Below, piece by piece: positions 25,487 to 34,099 of a stretch of 64,000 bases of DNA. The notes beneath the pieces were generated by a model that saw nothing but the letters and a program-made list of their open reading frames with translations, searched no databases and was not told the origin of the DNA. Positions within the stretch are counted from its first letter, which is position 1; every line of letters begins with the position of its first letter. Made by a program: the position numbers and the translations under genes. Source of the DNA: Pseudomonadota bacterium (GTDB taxonomy: Bacteria; Pseudomonadota; Gammaproteobacteria; Burkholderiales; Rhodocyclaceae); contig JAFEDI010000045.1 of assembly GCA_018241725.1 (NCBI GenBank), forward strand, positions 95,894 through 159,893, read 5' to 3'.

Positions 25487-26806
25487 CTAAACAACCGCGG
25501 ACGCTGCAAGCGCCCCGCTCTCCCCGGCAAACCAGTGATGGCGCATGCGCACGCGAGCGCCAAGGCGCTCGAACAGCTTGCACAGGCCGTAAAAGGTGCG
25601 GTCGAAATAGATGAATTCGTCGGCCAGCCGGTCCAGGCCCTTGAGGCCGCTCATTTTGTGCATGAGCTGTTGGCCGCGCCAGGTGTAGTCGGCATGGGTG
25701 GCGAAGTCGTAGCTCTCGGCCTGCATCGGTTCGAGCAGCCAGGTGCCGAAGGGGCGCAGGATGTCGCGATAGACCTGATCATGATCGCCGCGGTGTTCCA
25801 TACCCAACCGGCGATAGGTGGCGAACAGCGCCGTGGAATCGTCGTTGGCATAGGCCTGCAGCAGTTGAGGCAGGGCTTCGGCGAACACGGGCGAAATCTC
25901 GCGCACGCAACCGAAATCGATGACGGTCACGCTACCATTGGGGTGAAACAGGTAATTGCCGGGATTGGGGTCAGCGTGCAGACGGTGCAGACACCGGGTG
26001 GAATCGACGAAGAAGTCGTAGAGCTGTTGCCCGGCGCGGTCTCGCGCCGCCTGCGACGGTTGGCCGGCCAGCCAGGCATCGAGGTGCAGTCCGTCGGCCA
26101 TTTCCGTGGTCAGCACGCGTTCGCCGCATAGTTCCGGGACCGGCGACACCAGCGCAATGCCGTCGCCGGCCGCGCGTTCGGCGAACCACGCCGTCTGCGC
26201 CGCTTCCGCCCGGTAATCGACTTCCTCGCGCAGGCGGGCGTGGATTTCTTCCAGCGACTGCTGGATCAGTGCGGCATTGGGCAAGCCGCGCGCCAACTGG
26301 CGCAACAGGGTCATGTCGCTGTCGATGGCGACGTGGATGCCGGGATACTGGATCTTCACCGCCACCGCCCGGCCGTCGTGCAGCCGGGCGCGATGCACCT
26401 GCCCGAGACTGGCGGCGGCAAAAGCCTCGCTCTCGAACTGGGCGAAAAGCGCTTCCGGGGCCTGTCCAAACGCCTGCTGCAAGGCCTTGCGCACCAGCAC
26501 GCGGTTGAGCGGCGGCACCTGGTGGCAGGATTTTTCCAGTTCGCGGCGGTAAGCCTCCGGCAGCAATTCCACCTCCATGGCCAGCATCTGCGCCGCCTTC
26601 AAGGCCGTGCCGCGCAACTGGGTCAGCGCCTCGAACAGCACGCGGGCATGCCGCTCGTCGAGCGCAGTGCGCTCCTCCGCCTGCTGCGCCGGCGACAGGA
26701 AAGGCCGCTTCAGACCATGGCCGAGGTGGCCCAGGCCGACCTTTACCGCCGCCTTGCCGGCCACCCCGGCGCGCGCCAGGCGCCCCTCAGGCAGGGCGGG
26801 TTTCAT
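25487..26806 (-). CDS. ABC1/AarF (UbiB)-family atypical kinase
   Basis: 439 residues. The ABC1 domain shows the nucleotide-binding lysine in RAVAVKIQYPGIHVAI, the catalytic-loop-like HADPNPGNYLF and the metal-binding VIDFGCVREI. UbiB relatives act in ubiquinone biosynthesis, but this protein lacks the C-terminal membrane helices of UbiB and belongs to the soluble branch. The start at 26806 overlaps the TetR stop by 20 bases; the longer frame to 26863 is less likely. Partner genes suggest a regulated lipid- or envelope-related function; this is inference. Confidence 0.82.
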   Translation of the reverse strand: MKPALPEGRLARAGVAGKAAVKVGLGHLGHGLKRPFLSPAQQAEERTALDERHARVLFEALTQLRGTALKAAQMLAMEVELLPEAYRRELEKSCHQVPPLNRVLVRKALQQAFGQAPEALFAQFESEAFAAASLGQVHRARLHDGRAVAVKIQYPGIHVAIDSDMTLLRQLARGLPNAALIQQSLEEIHARLREEVDYRAEAAQTAWFAERAAGDGIALVSPVPELCGERVLTTEMADGLHLDAWLAGQPSQAARDRAGQQLYDFFVDSTRCLHRLHADPNPGNYLFHPNGSVTVIDFGCVREISPVFAEALPQLLQAYANDDSTALFATYRRLGMEHRGDHDQVYRDILRPFGTWLLEPMQAESYDFATHADYTWRGQQLMHKMSGLKGLDRLADEFIYFDRTFYGLCKLFERLGARVRMRHHWFAGESGALAASAVV

Positions 26807-27536
26807 CGCTGCCGGCCATGAAGCGCCGTTTCGTCGCCATTGCCGCCTGACGCAGGCTGGCAAAGCTCTCCAGATGGCTCAGCACATGGCTGCGGAAAAG
26901 GAAGGAGACGAGATCGAAGGCTTTGCCGATCAGCCCCAGATGCAGGATGCCGCCGACAATTTCCATGCTGCGATCGAGCAGTTGCGTGGTGTTGGCGAAG
27001 CCTTCCGAATCGTCCTTCAGCCAGTAGGCAAGGATGCCGGTCTGAAAATCCCAGAACAGGCGCGGCAGCAATTCGCTGTAGGGCTGCGCCGGAATCTCGC
27101 CGGCCTCGATGGCGGCGTCGAGCAGGTCGACGACCATGCGCTGGTTGAGTTGGCGGCTTACCGCCAGCAGCTCGTGGGCAGCACCCGGCGCCTGAAAACT
27201 GAGCTCGAACACCTCGCGCAGGAATTCGCGCGCCGGCAGCCAGGTTTGCAGTTCCAGATCGACCAGCTGCTGCAACTGCTCGACCAGCGAGTATTCGTGG
27301 AAATCGGCAATCCCCTGCAAGCCGGCCATCACTCGCCGCTGCACCTGCTCGCAGTAGCCATAGACCAGTTTTTCCTTGCTAGGGAAATAATTGTAGATGG
27401 TGGCATCGCCCACCCCGGCCCGCTGCGCGATCTCGCGCATCGACGCCGCGCGGAAGCCCTTGGCGCTAACCACATCGACCGCCGCCTCCAGGATCCGCTC
27501 CCGGGTTCGTTCCTTTTCCTGCTCATTGATCTTCAT
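26787..27536 (-). CDS. TetR-family transcriptional regulator
   Basis: 249 residues. N-terminal helix-turn-helix spans residues 15-60 (ILEAAVDVVSAKGFRAASMREIAQRAGVGDATIYNYF). The C-terminal ligand domain is longer than usual and lacks a recognised class. Start ATG at 27536 is preferred over GTG at 27545 because its spacing from AGAG is better. It is first in the cluster and faces a promoter with two inverted repeats, so it likely regulates its own operon. Confidence 0.85.
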   Translation of the reverse strand: MKINEQEKERTRERILEAAVDVVSAKGFRAASMREIAQRAGVGDATIYNYFPSKEKLVYGYCEQVQRRVMAGLQGIADFHEYSLVEQLQQLVDLELQTWLPAREFLREVFELSFQAPGAAHELLAVSRQLNQRMVVDLLDAAIEAGEIPAQPYSELLPRLFWDFQTGILAYWLKDDSEGFANTTQLLDRSMEIVGGILHLGLIGKAFDLVSFLFRSHVLSHLESFASLRQAAMATKRRFMAGSDETRPA

Positions 27537-27547
27537 CACGGCCACTC

Positions 27548-27612
27548 TAAAGTGAAATTACTATTCGTAAACTAACATCAAATACGAATTTGTAAACTGC
27601 ATTTTCACTTTA
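27548..27612. promoter_or_regulatory. Two nested inverted repeats upstream of tetR
   Basis: The outer arms TAAAGTGAAA (27548-27557) and TTTCACTTTA (27603-27612) are perfectly complementary. Inside lie ATTCGTA (27563-27569) and TACGAAT (27583-27589), also perfect. The two repeats are not exactly concentric (centres about 4 bases apart), so they may be two separate operators, for example for the adjacent TetR protein and a second factor. Confidence 0.6.
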
Positions 27613-28201
27613 ACGAGTCTCCCGGTTCCCGAAAAGCTAGGCTGGATCGAAATAACAGGCAAACGGAAAACGGCGAAGGAAGGTCTGCCATCGGTTCTCC
27701 CTGCCTCTACAGCCGGCGGGGCATCTGGCCCAATCAATATCGCCGCATGCCCTTGCGCGTCCGGGGCTGTCCTGACGACCGCCCACGCAGCTTGTACCTC
27801 GTGAAAAGAACATTCTCCGACGCCACGGAATGATTCAGTGGTGCCAAATATTCATTTTTTCCCGTGAAAATCCTGATTTTTCATACGAAAAATCGAAATT
27901 TTTCCATGGCAGAAGCCATTCTTCACTCCACAGAATCCTCCAGCGGCACGGAATAATGGTTTTTTCACGCCGCCAGACGATTCCGTTACGAAGAAAAATC
28001 AATCAAGCGGCGGCGCTCGGGCATTTCGTCATATGACAAAGCTCTCCAGTGACGCCACCCGATCATTTTTTCGCCTGAAAAATCGATTTTTTCAACCGAC
28101 AGAAAATTTTTTTCATATGAAAAAATCCTTGCGCGACGCCGCATGGTCACGCAGCCATCCGATGTGCTATTAATTTCACCTCCCCAAGCAGGAGACGCGC
28201 G
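27613..28201. promoter_or_regulatory. Gene-free region with a cluster of TTTTTC-N4-GAAAAA palindromes upstream of moeA
   Basis: About 590 bases without a convincing gene. Three strong palindromes with a 4-base spacer occur: GATTTTTC/GAAAAATC (27875-27894), ATTTTTTC/GAAAAATC (28065-28084) and ATTTTTTTC/GAAAAAATC (28106-28127). Weaker copies lie at 27856-27871 and 28085-28106. The repeated motif next to a cofactor gene looks like a multi-site operator for one DNA-binding protein. Identity of the protein is unknown. Confidence 0.55.
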
Positions 28202-29455
28202 ATGGACATGGACCCGGGCTGCAGCGGCTCCGACAGCCGCAAGTCGATCACCGCCGCCGAGGCGCGGCGCATCATCCTCGGACGCGTCCAGCCGCTGGCC
28301 GGCTGGGAGCGCGTGGCAATCCGCGCCGCCCTCGGGCGCATCCTGGCCGAAGACGTGGTGGCGCCGTGCAATGTGCCGGCCCACGACAATTCGGCGATGG
28401 ACGGCTATGCGGTACGCGCCGACGACTTGCAAGCCGACGGCGACGTGACGCTGCAGGTGGTTGGCACCGCGCTGGCCGGGCGCGGCTTCTCCGGCCTCGT
28501 CGGCGCCGGCCAGGCGGTGCGCATCATGACCGGCGGGGTAATGCCCCTCGGCGCCGACACCATCGTCGTGCAGGAGGTGGCGCGCCGGGACGGCAACGCG
28601 ATCGTCGTGCCGCCCGGCATCCGCCGCGGCCAGAACGTGCGGCGGGCCGGCGAAGACCTCGCCGAGGGCGCCGTCGCCCTGCCCCGCGGCAAGCTCGTCG
28701 GCCCGGCCGAGCTGGGGCTGGTGGCCTCCCTCGGGCTGGCCGAGGTCAGCGTCCATCGGCGCCTGCGGGTGGCCTTCTTCTCCACCGGCGACGAGCTGGC
28801 CAGCATCGGCCGGCCGCTGGCGCCGGGCGAAGTCTACGACTCCAACCGCTACACCCTGTACGGCGCCCTCGCCAAGCTGGGTTGCGACATCGTGGACATG
28901 GGCGTCGTCCCGGACCAGCCGGAGGCCCTCGAAACCGCTTTCCGCAACGCGGCCGCCTGTGCCGACGTGGTGCTGACCACCGGCGGCGTGTCGGTCGGCG
29001 AGGCGGACTTCATCCGTGGGCTGATGCAGCGCCTCGGCGAGGTGAGCTTCTGGAAAATCGACATCAAGCCCGGCCGGCCGATGGCCTTCGGACGCATCGG
29101 CGAGACCTGGATGTTCGGCCTGCCGGGCAACCCGGTGGCGGTGATGGTCACCTACTACCAGTTCGTCGTCGATGCGCTGCTGAAGATCGCCGGCCTCGAT
29201 CCGCTGCCGGAACGCCCGCTGACCCGCGTGATCTGCAGCGAGGCGATCCGCAAGCTGGCGAACCGTCGGGAGTTCCTGCGCGGCCGCCTGTTCGAGGAGG
29301 CCGGCGAGTGGAAGGTGCGCCCCGCCGGCAAACAGGGCTCGGGCATCCTGCGCTCCATGTCGGAGGCCAACTGTTTCATCGTGCTGGAAGAGAACCAGGG
29401 CGACGTGGCGGCCGGCGACGCGGTCTACGTCCAGCTGTTCGACGGGCTGGTTTAA
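28202..29455 (+). CDS. moeA: Molybdopterin molybdotransferase MoeA
   Basis: 417 residues. Inserts the metal (Mo or W) into the dithiolene of adenylylated molybdopterin. N-terminal VPAHDNSAMDGYAVRADD and the MoeA domain IRIMTGGVMPLGADTIV-like stretch are hallmarks, followed by the MPT-binding core STGDEL and TTGGVSVGEADF and the C-terminal LPGNPVAVMV. A GGAG site precedes the ATG. Because the window holds a tungsten enzyme with its uptake system, this copy may serve tungsten insertion; the sequence does not decide between Mo and W. Confidence 0.92.
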   Translation: MDMDPGCSGSDSRKSITAAEARRIILGRVQPLAGWERVAIRAALGRILAEDVVAPCNVPAHDNSAMDGYAVRADDLQADGDVTLQVVGTALAGRGFSGLVGAGQAVRIMTGGVMPLGADTIVVQEVARRDGNAIVVPPGIRRGQNVRRAGEDLAEGAVALPRGKLVGPAELGLVASLGLAEVSVHRRLRVAFFSTGDELASIGRPLAPGEVYDSNRYTLYGALAKLGCDIVDMGVVPDQPEALETAFRNAAACADVVLTTGGVSVGEADFIRGLMQRLGEVSFWKIDIKPGRPMAFGRIGETWMFGLPGNPVAVMVTYYQFVVDALLKIAGLDPLPERPLTRVICSEAIRKLANRREFLRGRLFEEAGEWKVRPAGKQGSGILRSMSEANCFIVLEENQGDVAAGDAVYVQLFDGLV

Positions 29456-30447
29456 GGTTTCACGGCCAGTTCGGCGCCGCCGCGACACTGGCGCACGCGC
29501 GGGTCGCCCCGTGAACCGCAAGGCGTCGGCGCGTCGGGTGCCAGCGTGGGCAGGCCCTCGCCGTCCATGTGCGCCTCCACCGTATGCCAGCGCCGCACGC
29601 CGTGGCGGTCGACCGAGAACTGCAGCAGCCAGCCGGTCTGGGCTTCCGGGAAATCGAAGCCGTCGAAGACGAAGTTGCCGAGGCTGTAGATGATCGGCCG
29701 CCCCTTGTAGATCTCCGCCCCCTGCGTGACGTGGGGATGGCCGCCGACCACGGCCGCCGCGCCGGCGTCGATCATCCGCCGCGCCAGGCTACGTTGCCGC
29801 TTGCCGGGTTCCGGTTCGTACTCCCAGCCCCAGTGCATGAAGGGGATCACCAGATCCGCGCCGGCCCGCTTGGCGGCACGGATGTCCGAGATCACCTCGC
29901 TGTCCTCGCTCCACGCGATGCCGGGCGTGGCGGCGCCGGCCTCGAAGGAGCGCGGCTTGAATTCGTTGTAGGCGAGGATCGCGATGCGCAGGCCCTTGGC
30001 CTCGATCCACAGGGGTTTGTGCGCCTCGACGAGATTGCGGCCGCCGCCGACCACTTTGATACCTGCCGCCGCGACGTGATCCATCGTTTCGACGAAGGCC
30101 GCCTTGCCGAAATCGCCGGCGTGGTTGTTGGCCACCGCCACCGCGTCGAAGCGCCCTTTCAGCACCTTCACGGCATCCGGCTCGGCGCGGAAGACGTAGG
30201 GCTTGTTGGCCATCGGCACGCCCTCCTTGGCCACCGCGCACTCCAGGTTGCCGATGCGATAGTCCGCACCGGCCAGCAGCAGTGCCACCGCGGCGAGCGG
30301 ATCGCGCCCCGCGGCAATGGCCTTGCCGGGTCCGTCGGCGAGCATGATGTCGCCGGCAAACAGGATGCGCAGTTCTTCCGCCTGCACGCGCTGCCCCGCG
30401 CCGCACAGGCCCGCCAGTACGGCGGCGGATGCCAGCCACTTTTTCAT
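29452..30447 (-). CDS. CapA-family protein (poly-gamma-glutamate synthesis-like phosphoesterase fold)
   Basis: 331 residues with an N-terminal signal peptide (residues 1-23, ending VQA-EE). The metallophosphatase-like fold shows LRILFAGDIMLADG, YRIGNLECAV, AVANNHAGDFG and GGHPHVTQG, the conserved motifs of CapA. Start at MKKWLASAA has a GGAGGG site and overlaps the preceding gene by 4 bases. The last ~35 residues, rich in cysteine and arginine, are unusual. Stop overlaps that of moeA (convergent, 4 bases). Confidence 0.85.
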   Translation of the reverse strand: MKKWLASAAVLAGLCGAGQRVQAEELRILFAGDIMLADGPGKAIAAGRDPLAAVALLLAGADYRIGNLECAVAKEGVPMANKPYVFRAEPDAVKVLKGRFDAVAVANNHAGDFGKAAFVETMDHVAAAGIKVVGGGRNLVEAHKPLWIEAKGLRIAILAYNEFKPRSFEAGAATPGIAWSEDSEVISDIRAAKRAGADLVIPFMHWGWEYEPEPGKRQRSLARRMIDAGAAAVVGGHPHVTQGAEIYKGRPIIYSLGNFVFDGFDFPEAQTGWLLQFSVDRHGVRRWHTVEAHMDGEGLPTLAPDAPTPCGSRGDPRVRQCRGGAELAVKP

Positions 30448-30839
30448 CGCGTGCCCTCCTTCGTCACTTCGCACCAATAGCTCAGTTCGCCATCACGGTA
30501 CGGTTCGTAGATACGCTGCAGCCCGGTGAAACCGTAGCGCTGCCCCACCGGCCGTGGCGGCCACGGATAGCGAGCCTCCTGGATCATCACCGGCTCGCCC
30601 TTGCGGTTCCAGAACACCTGGATTCGCACGCCGGCCAGATCGGCGGGCTTGTCGCGCAGGACCACGCGCAGCTGGAAATCGTCGTAGATCGGACGCGGCG
30701 CCACGGTGTAGGGCGTGCTCGCCGCCTCGAATGACACGTCCTGGGGGGTGCCGTCGTAATCGGTATGGCAGACGATGCGTGGCGCGGCAATGGCCAGCTG
30801 CGGCACGACGGCGAACATCAGGATGAACGGAAAACGCAT
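30444..30839 (-). CDS. Hypothetical periplasmic protein
   Basis: 131 residues with a signal peptide (RFPFILMFAVVPQLAIAA). The mature part has two cysteines (IVCHTDYDG and SYWCEV) that could form a disulfide, and no motif I recognise. It overlaps the capA-like start by 4 bases, so the two are probably translated together. It follows the terminator of prpE. Confidence 0.7.
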   Translation of the reverse strand: MRFPFILMFAVVPQLAIAAPRIVCHTDYDGTPQDVSFEAASTPYTVAPRPIYDDFQLRVVLRDKPADLAGVRIQVFWNRKGEPVMIQEARYPWPPRPVGQRYGFTGLQRIYEPYRDGELSYWCEVTKEGTR

Positions 30840-30851
30840 GGGGCACCCGTG

Positions 30852-30886
30852 AATAAAAAAGCCGACCGGCTGATGACCGGTCGGCT
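30852..30886 (-). terminator. Rho-independent terminator of prpE
   Basis: GCCGACCGG (30861-30869) and CCGGTCGGC (30877-30885) form a 9-bp stem with a 7-base loop; in the minus-strand direction it is followed by TTTTTTATT. It lies 25 bases after the prpE stop. Confidence 0.85.
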
Positions 30887-30910
30887 CCATGGATCAACTG
30901 CAGGCCAGGC

Positions 30911-32806
30911 TTACTTCGCGCCCAGGGCCGCCTTGATCTGTTCGAGGGTCGAAGGATCCTCGATGGTGGTCAGATCGCCCGGATCGCGGCCTTCCGCCAG
31001 CGCCTGGATGGAACGGCGCAGCATCTTGCCGGAGCGGGTCTTGGGAAGACCGGAGATGAAGTGCACACGGGCCGGACGGGCGATGGCGCCGAGGCTGCCG
31101 TCGACGATCTTCATCACGGCCTTCTCGAGCTCGGCAACCTTTTCCGGGGTGTCGATGGTGGCCGGGTCCTTGACGACGGCGAAGGCCATCGGCATCTGGC
31201 CCTTGAGCTGGTCGGCCACACCGACCACCGCCACTTCGGCGATGGCGGGATGGGACTGCACCGCTTCCTCGATCTCGCGGGTGCCCAGGCGGTGGCCGGC
31301 GACGTTGATCACGTCATCGGTACGGCCGAGGATCTTGTAGTAGCCGGCGTCGTCCTTGATGCCCCAGTCGAAGCTGGAGTAGACCAGCGGCTCCTGGAAC
31401 AGCGTGAAGTAGGTGGACACGAAGCGCTTGTCGTCGCCCCACACGGTGGACAGGCAGCCGGGCGGCAGCGGCGGCACGACGCCGACGATGCCCTTTTCGT
31501 TGGGGCCGCACTCGGAACCGTCATCGCGGAACAGGCGCACGTCGTAGCCATACACCGGGAAGCCGGGGGAACCGAGCTGCACTTCGTGGTGCTCGACGCC
31601 GGGCATCAGGGACAGCATCGCCCAGCCGGTTTCGGTCTGCCAGTAGTGGTCGATGACCTGGATGCCCAGCTCGTCCATCATCCACTGGTGGGAGGTCTCG
31701 TCCATCGGCTCGCCGGCGCAGTACAGGGTGCGCAGCTTGGAGAGGTCGTACTTCTTGAGGAAGGCCGGGTCCTGCTTCTTGAGCACGCGGATCGCGGTCG
31801 GCGCGCTGAACATCACGGTGACTTCGTGGTCCTGGCAGATTTTCCACCAGATGCCGGCGTCGGGACGCAGCGGCGTGCCTTCGTACATCACGGTGGCCAT
31901 GCCGGCGATCAGCGGGCCGTAGATGATGTAGCTGTGGCCGACCACCCAGCCGATGTCGGAGGTGGAGAAGAAGGTCTCGCCCGCGTTGCCGCAGTAGATG
32001 TGCTTCATGGACGCGGCCAGCGCCACGGCGTAGCCGCCGGTGTCACGCTGCACGCCCTTCGGCTTGCCGGTGGTGCCGGAGGTGTACAGGATGTAGCTGG
32101 GCTCGGAGGATTCGAGCCAGGTCACCGGAACCTCGGCATTGAGGTGCTGCTCGCGCAGGGTGGCGTAGTCGACGTCACGACCTTCGACGATGGCCATGTC
32201 CTTGTCGAGGCCACGGTTGACCATCAGCACGCTGGCGGGCTTGTGCTCGGCCAGGCTGATGGCTTCGTCGAGCAGGTGCTTGTAGGGGACCGGGCGGCCG
32301 CCGCGCATGCCGGCGTCGGCGGACACGATGACGGTCGGCTTGGCATCGTCGATACGGGTTGCCAGGGAGTGGGAGGCGAAACCGCCGAACACCACCGAGT
32401 GGATCGCGCCGATACGCGCACACGCCAGCATCGCGAAGCAGGCTTCGGCGATCATCGGCATGTAGATCAGCACGCGGTCGCCCTTCTTGACGCCGAGGCT
32501 CTGGTAGATCGCCGCCATGCGCATGACTTCGGTGCGCAGCTCGGAGAAGGTGTAGACCTTTTCCTGGTCGGTCTCGGTGGAGATGAAGACCAGCGCCTTG
32601 CGATCCGGATGGGTCTCGGCGTGACGGTCTACCGCGTTGTAGCAGAGGTTGGTCTCACCGCCGACGAACCACTTGACGAACGGCGGGTTGGAAAAGTCGT
32701 AGATCTGGCTGGGCTGCTTGTTCCAGTGCACCAGCTCGGCCTGCTCGCCCCAGAAGCCATTGCGGTCTTCGATCGAGCGCTTGTGAAATTCCTTGTATGT
32801 AGCCAT
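30911..32806 (-). CDS. prpE: Propionyl-CoA synthetase
   Basis: 631 residues; activates propionate to propionyl-CoA through an acyl-adenylate. The AMP-binding core YTSGTTGKPKGVQRDTGGYAV, FSAPTAIRVLKK and YWQTETGWAM and the C-terminal catalytic lysine in TRSGKMLRRS are clear. The N-terminus (YKEFHKRSIED) and HRLGTREIEE-type segments follow Salmonella-type PrpE more closely than Acs. RBS GGAGAG before the ATG. Next to acuI, so propionate or acrylate metabolism is likely. Confidence 0.9.
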   Translation of the reverse strand: MATYKEFHKRSIEDRNGFWGEQAELVHWNKQPSQIYDFSNPPFVKWFVGGETNLCYNAVDRHAETHPDRKALVFISTETDQEKVYTFSELRTEVMRMAAIYQSLGVKKGDRVLIYMPMIAEACFAMLACARIGAIHSVVFGGFASHSLATRIDDAKPTVIVSADAGMRGGRPVPYKHLLDEAISLAEHKPASVLMVNRGLDKDMAIVEGRDVDYATLREQHLNAEVPVTWLESSEPSYILYTSGTTGKPKGVQRDTGGYAVALAASMKHIYCGNAGETFFSTSDIGWVVGHSYIIYGPLIAGMATVMYEGTPLRPDAGIWWKICQDHEVTVMFSAPTAIRVLKKQDPAFLKKYDLSKLRTLYCAGEPMDETSHQWMMDELGIQVIDHYWQTETGWAMLSLMPGVEHHEVQLGSPGFPVYGYDVRLFRDDGSECGPNEKGIVGVVPPLPPGCLSTVWGDDKRFVSTYFTLFQEPLVYSSFDWGIKDDAGYYKILGRTDDVINVAGHRLGTREIEEAVQSHPAIAEVAVVGVADQLKGQMPMAFAVVKDPATIDTPEKVAELEKAVMKIVDGSLGAIARPARVHFISGLPKTRSGKMLRRSIQALAEGRDPGDLTTIEDPSTLEQIKAALGAK

Positions 32807-32890
32807 CGGATCCTCTCCCTATTCTTGAATAGTCCAAACCATTTTCATATTTGTGGGAGCAGTACGTCCGCCCGTTGCAGCGTCTGTCCC

Positions 32891-34072
32891 TTAGTCGTTT
32901 TTCTGTTCCATCTTCGATCCGGTTTCTGCGGCGCGGGCGAGGGCTGCCAGCGGCAGGCCGGAAGGAAGCTCGGATTCTATCAATTCCAGCAGCGGTAAGA
33001 GCGTCCGTATGGCATCGGGAAGTTGTTTGCGCAGGCTTGCGTCCAATCCGGTGGTGCGCAGGCGTGCCAGGATCTGGTCGATGCTGACCTGTGCACGCAC
33101 GGGCTGTTCGACGACCATGTCCTGCGTGACTTCGCCGTCGGCACCGACCACCCGGTTGCCGCCGGCGGCACGCCCGCTGGCAATGCGCTCCATCGCCACG
33201 CCGATCAGGTGGCTGACGGTCTGCACGGCGCCGGGGGTCGTCGCGGCCAGACCGATGGTGATCTGGATGCGGATGCGCTCCTCCCGGTAGGTCATCACGA
33301 TATGGTCGAAGGCCGTCCGCAGGCGCATTGCAAACGCGCAGGCCCCGTCCATGTTGGTGCTCGGCGACACCACCGCGAAGCGCGCCGGTGCGAGTTCGGC
33401 GACGGTGTCTTCCTGGCGCAGCTTGGTGGCGAGAATCTTCGACAGCTTGCGGTTGACCAGCTGTGCCACGTGGGCGCCGTAACGGGCCACCAGCGCGTCG
33501 AAATGGTCGATCTCGATGACCATGACCGATACATCGGCGTGGCGGCGCTGGGCCAGGGAGAGTTCCTGCGCCGCGTGGTAATGGAGGTAGGACGGCGTGG
33601 CCAGGCCGGAGCTGGGATCCACCGGGCTCGCACTGGCCAGCGCCGCCCTGCTCTCTTCCAGGTCCCGCTGGGTGCGGGCGAGCTGGGTCAGCGCCTCCAG
33701 GCGGGCCAGCAACTCCACGTTGCCGATGCTCTTGGAGATGAAGTCGGTGGCGCCCGCGCTCTTGGCGCGGACGCGCACGTCGGGCTCGTCGTCGCCGGAG
33801 ATCACCACCACCGGCAAGGTGTTGATGCGCGAGATGCGCGAGCCGCGGATGCGCTCCAGCAGACCGTAGCCGTCCAGGTTGGGCATGCCGATGTCGGTGA
33901 TGACGGCCTGGATGGTCGGATCGACCATCAGGGTCTGCCAGCCGGCTTCACCGTCAACCTCCTCGCGCACCTCGAAGCGGTCCCTTATGTGCCGGATGAT
34001 GGAAGCCCGCACCATCCGGGAATCGTCGATGATCAAGACCCGTGGCAGGGTCTGCTCGCTGTCGTCGCTCAT
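32891..34072 (-). CDS. Response regulator with degenerate GGDEF domain
   Basis: 393 residues. N-terminal receiver (residues 11-130) has the acidic pair IIDDS, the phosphoacceptor in AVITDIGMP and the lysine in DFISKSIG. A GGDEF-fold domain follows (about residues 165-300), but the active-site signature is replaced by ELAPARFAV where GGDEF is expected, so diguanylate cyclase activity is unlikely. The C-terminal ~90 residues are of unknown fold. It may act through protein contacts or nucleotide binding. Lies between prpE and acuI genes; a sensor kinase partner is not adjacent. Confidence 0.85.
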   Translation of the reverse strand: MSDDSEQTLPRVLIIDDSRMVRASIIRHIRDRFEVREEVDGEAGWQTLMVDPTIQAVITDIGMPNLDGYGLLERIRGSRISRINTLPVVVISGDDEPDVRVRAKSAGATDFISKSIGNVELLARLEALTQLARTQRDLEESRAALASASPVDPSSGLATPSYLHYHAAQELSLAQRRHADVSVMVIEIDHFDALVARYGAHVAQLVNRKLSKILATKLRQEDTVAELAPARFAVVSPSTNMDGACAFAMRLRTAFDHIVMTYREERIRIQITIGLAATTPGAVQTVSHLIGVAMERIASGRAAGGNRVVGADGEVTQDMVVEQPVRAQVSIDQILARLRTTGLDASLRKQLPDAIRTLLPLLELIESELPSGLPLAALARAAETGSKMEQKND

Positions 34073-34099
34073 GCTGGGACTCGCTGGATGAATGAATCT

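Noticed and set aside
27830-28036. 68-codon ORF in the moeA upstream region
   Set aside because: Overlaps AT-rich palindromes, has no ribosome site or motif; more likely regulatory DNA.
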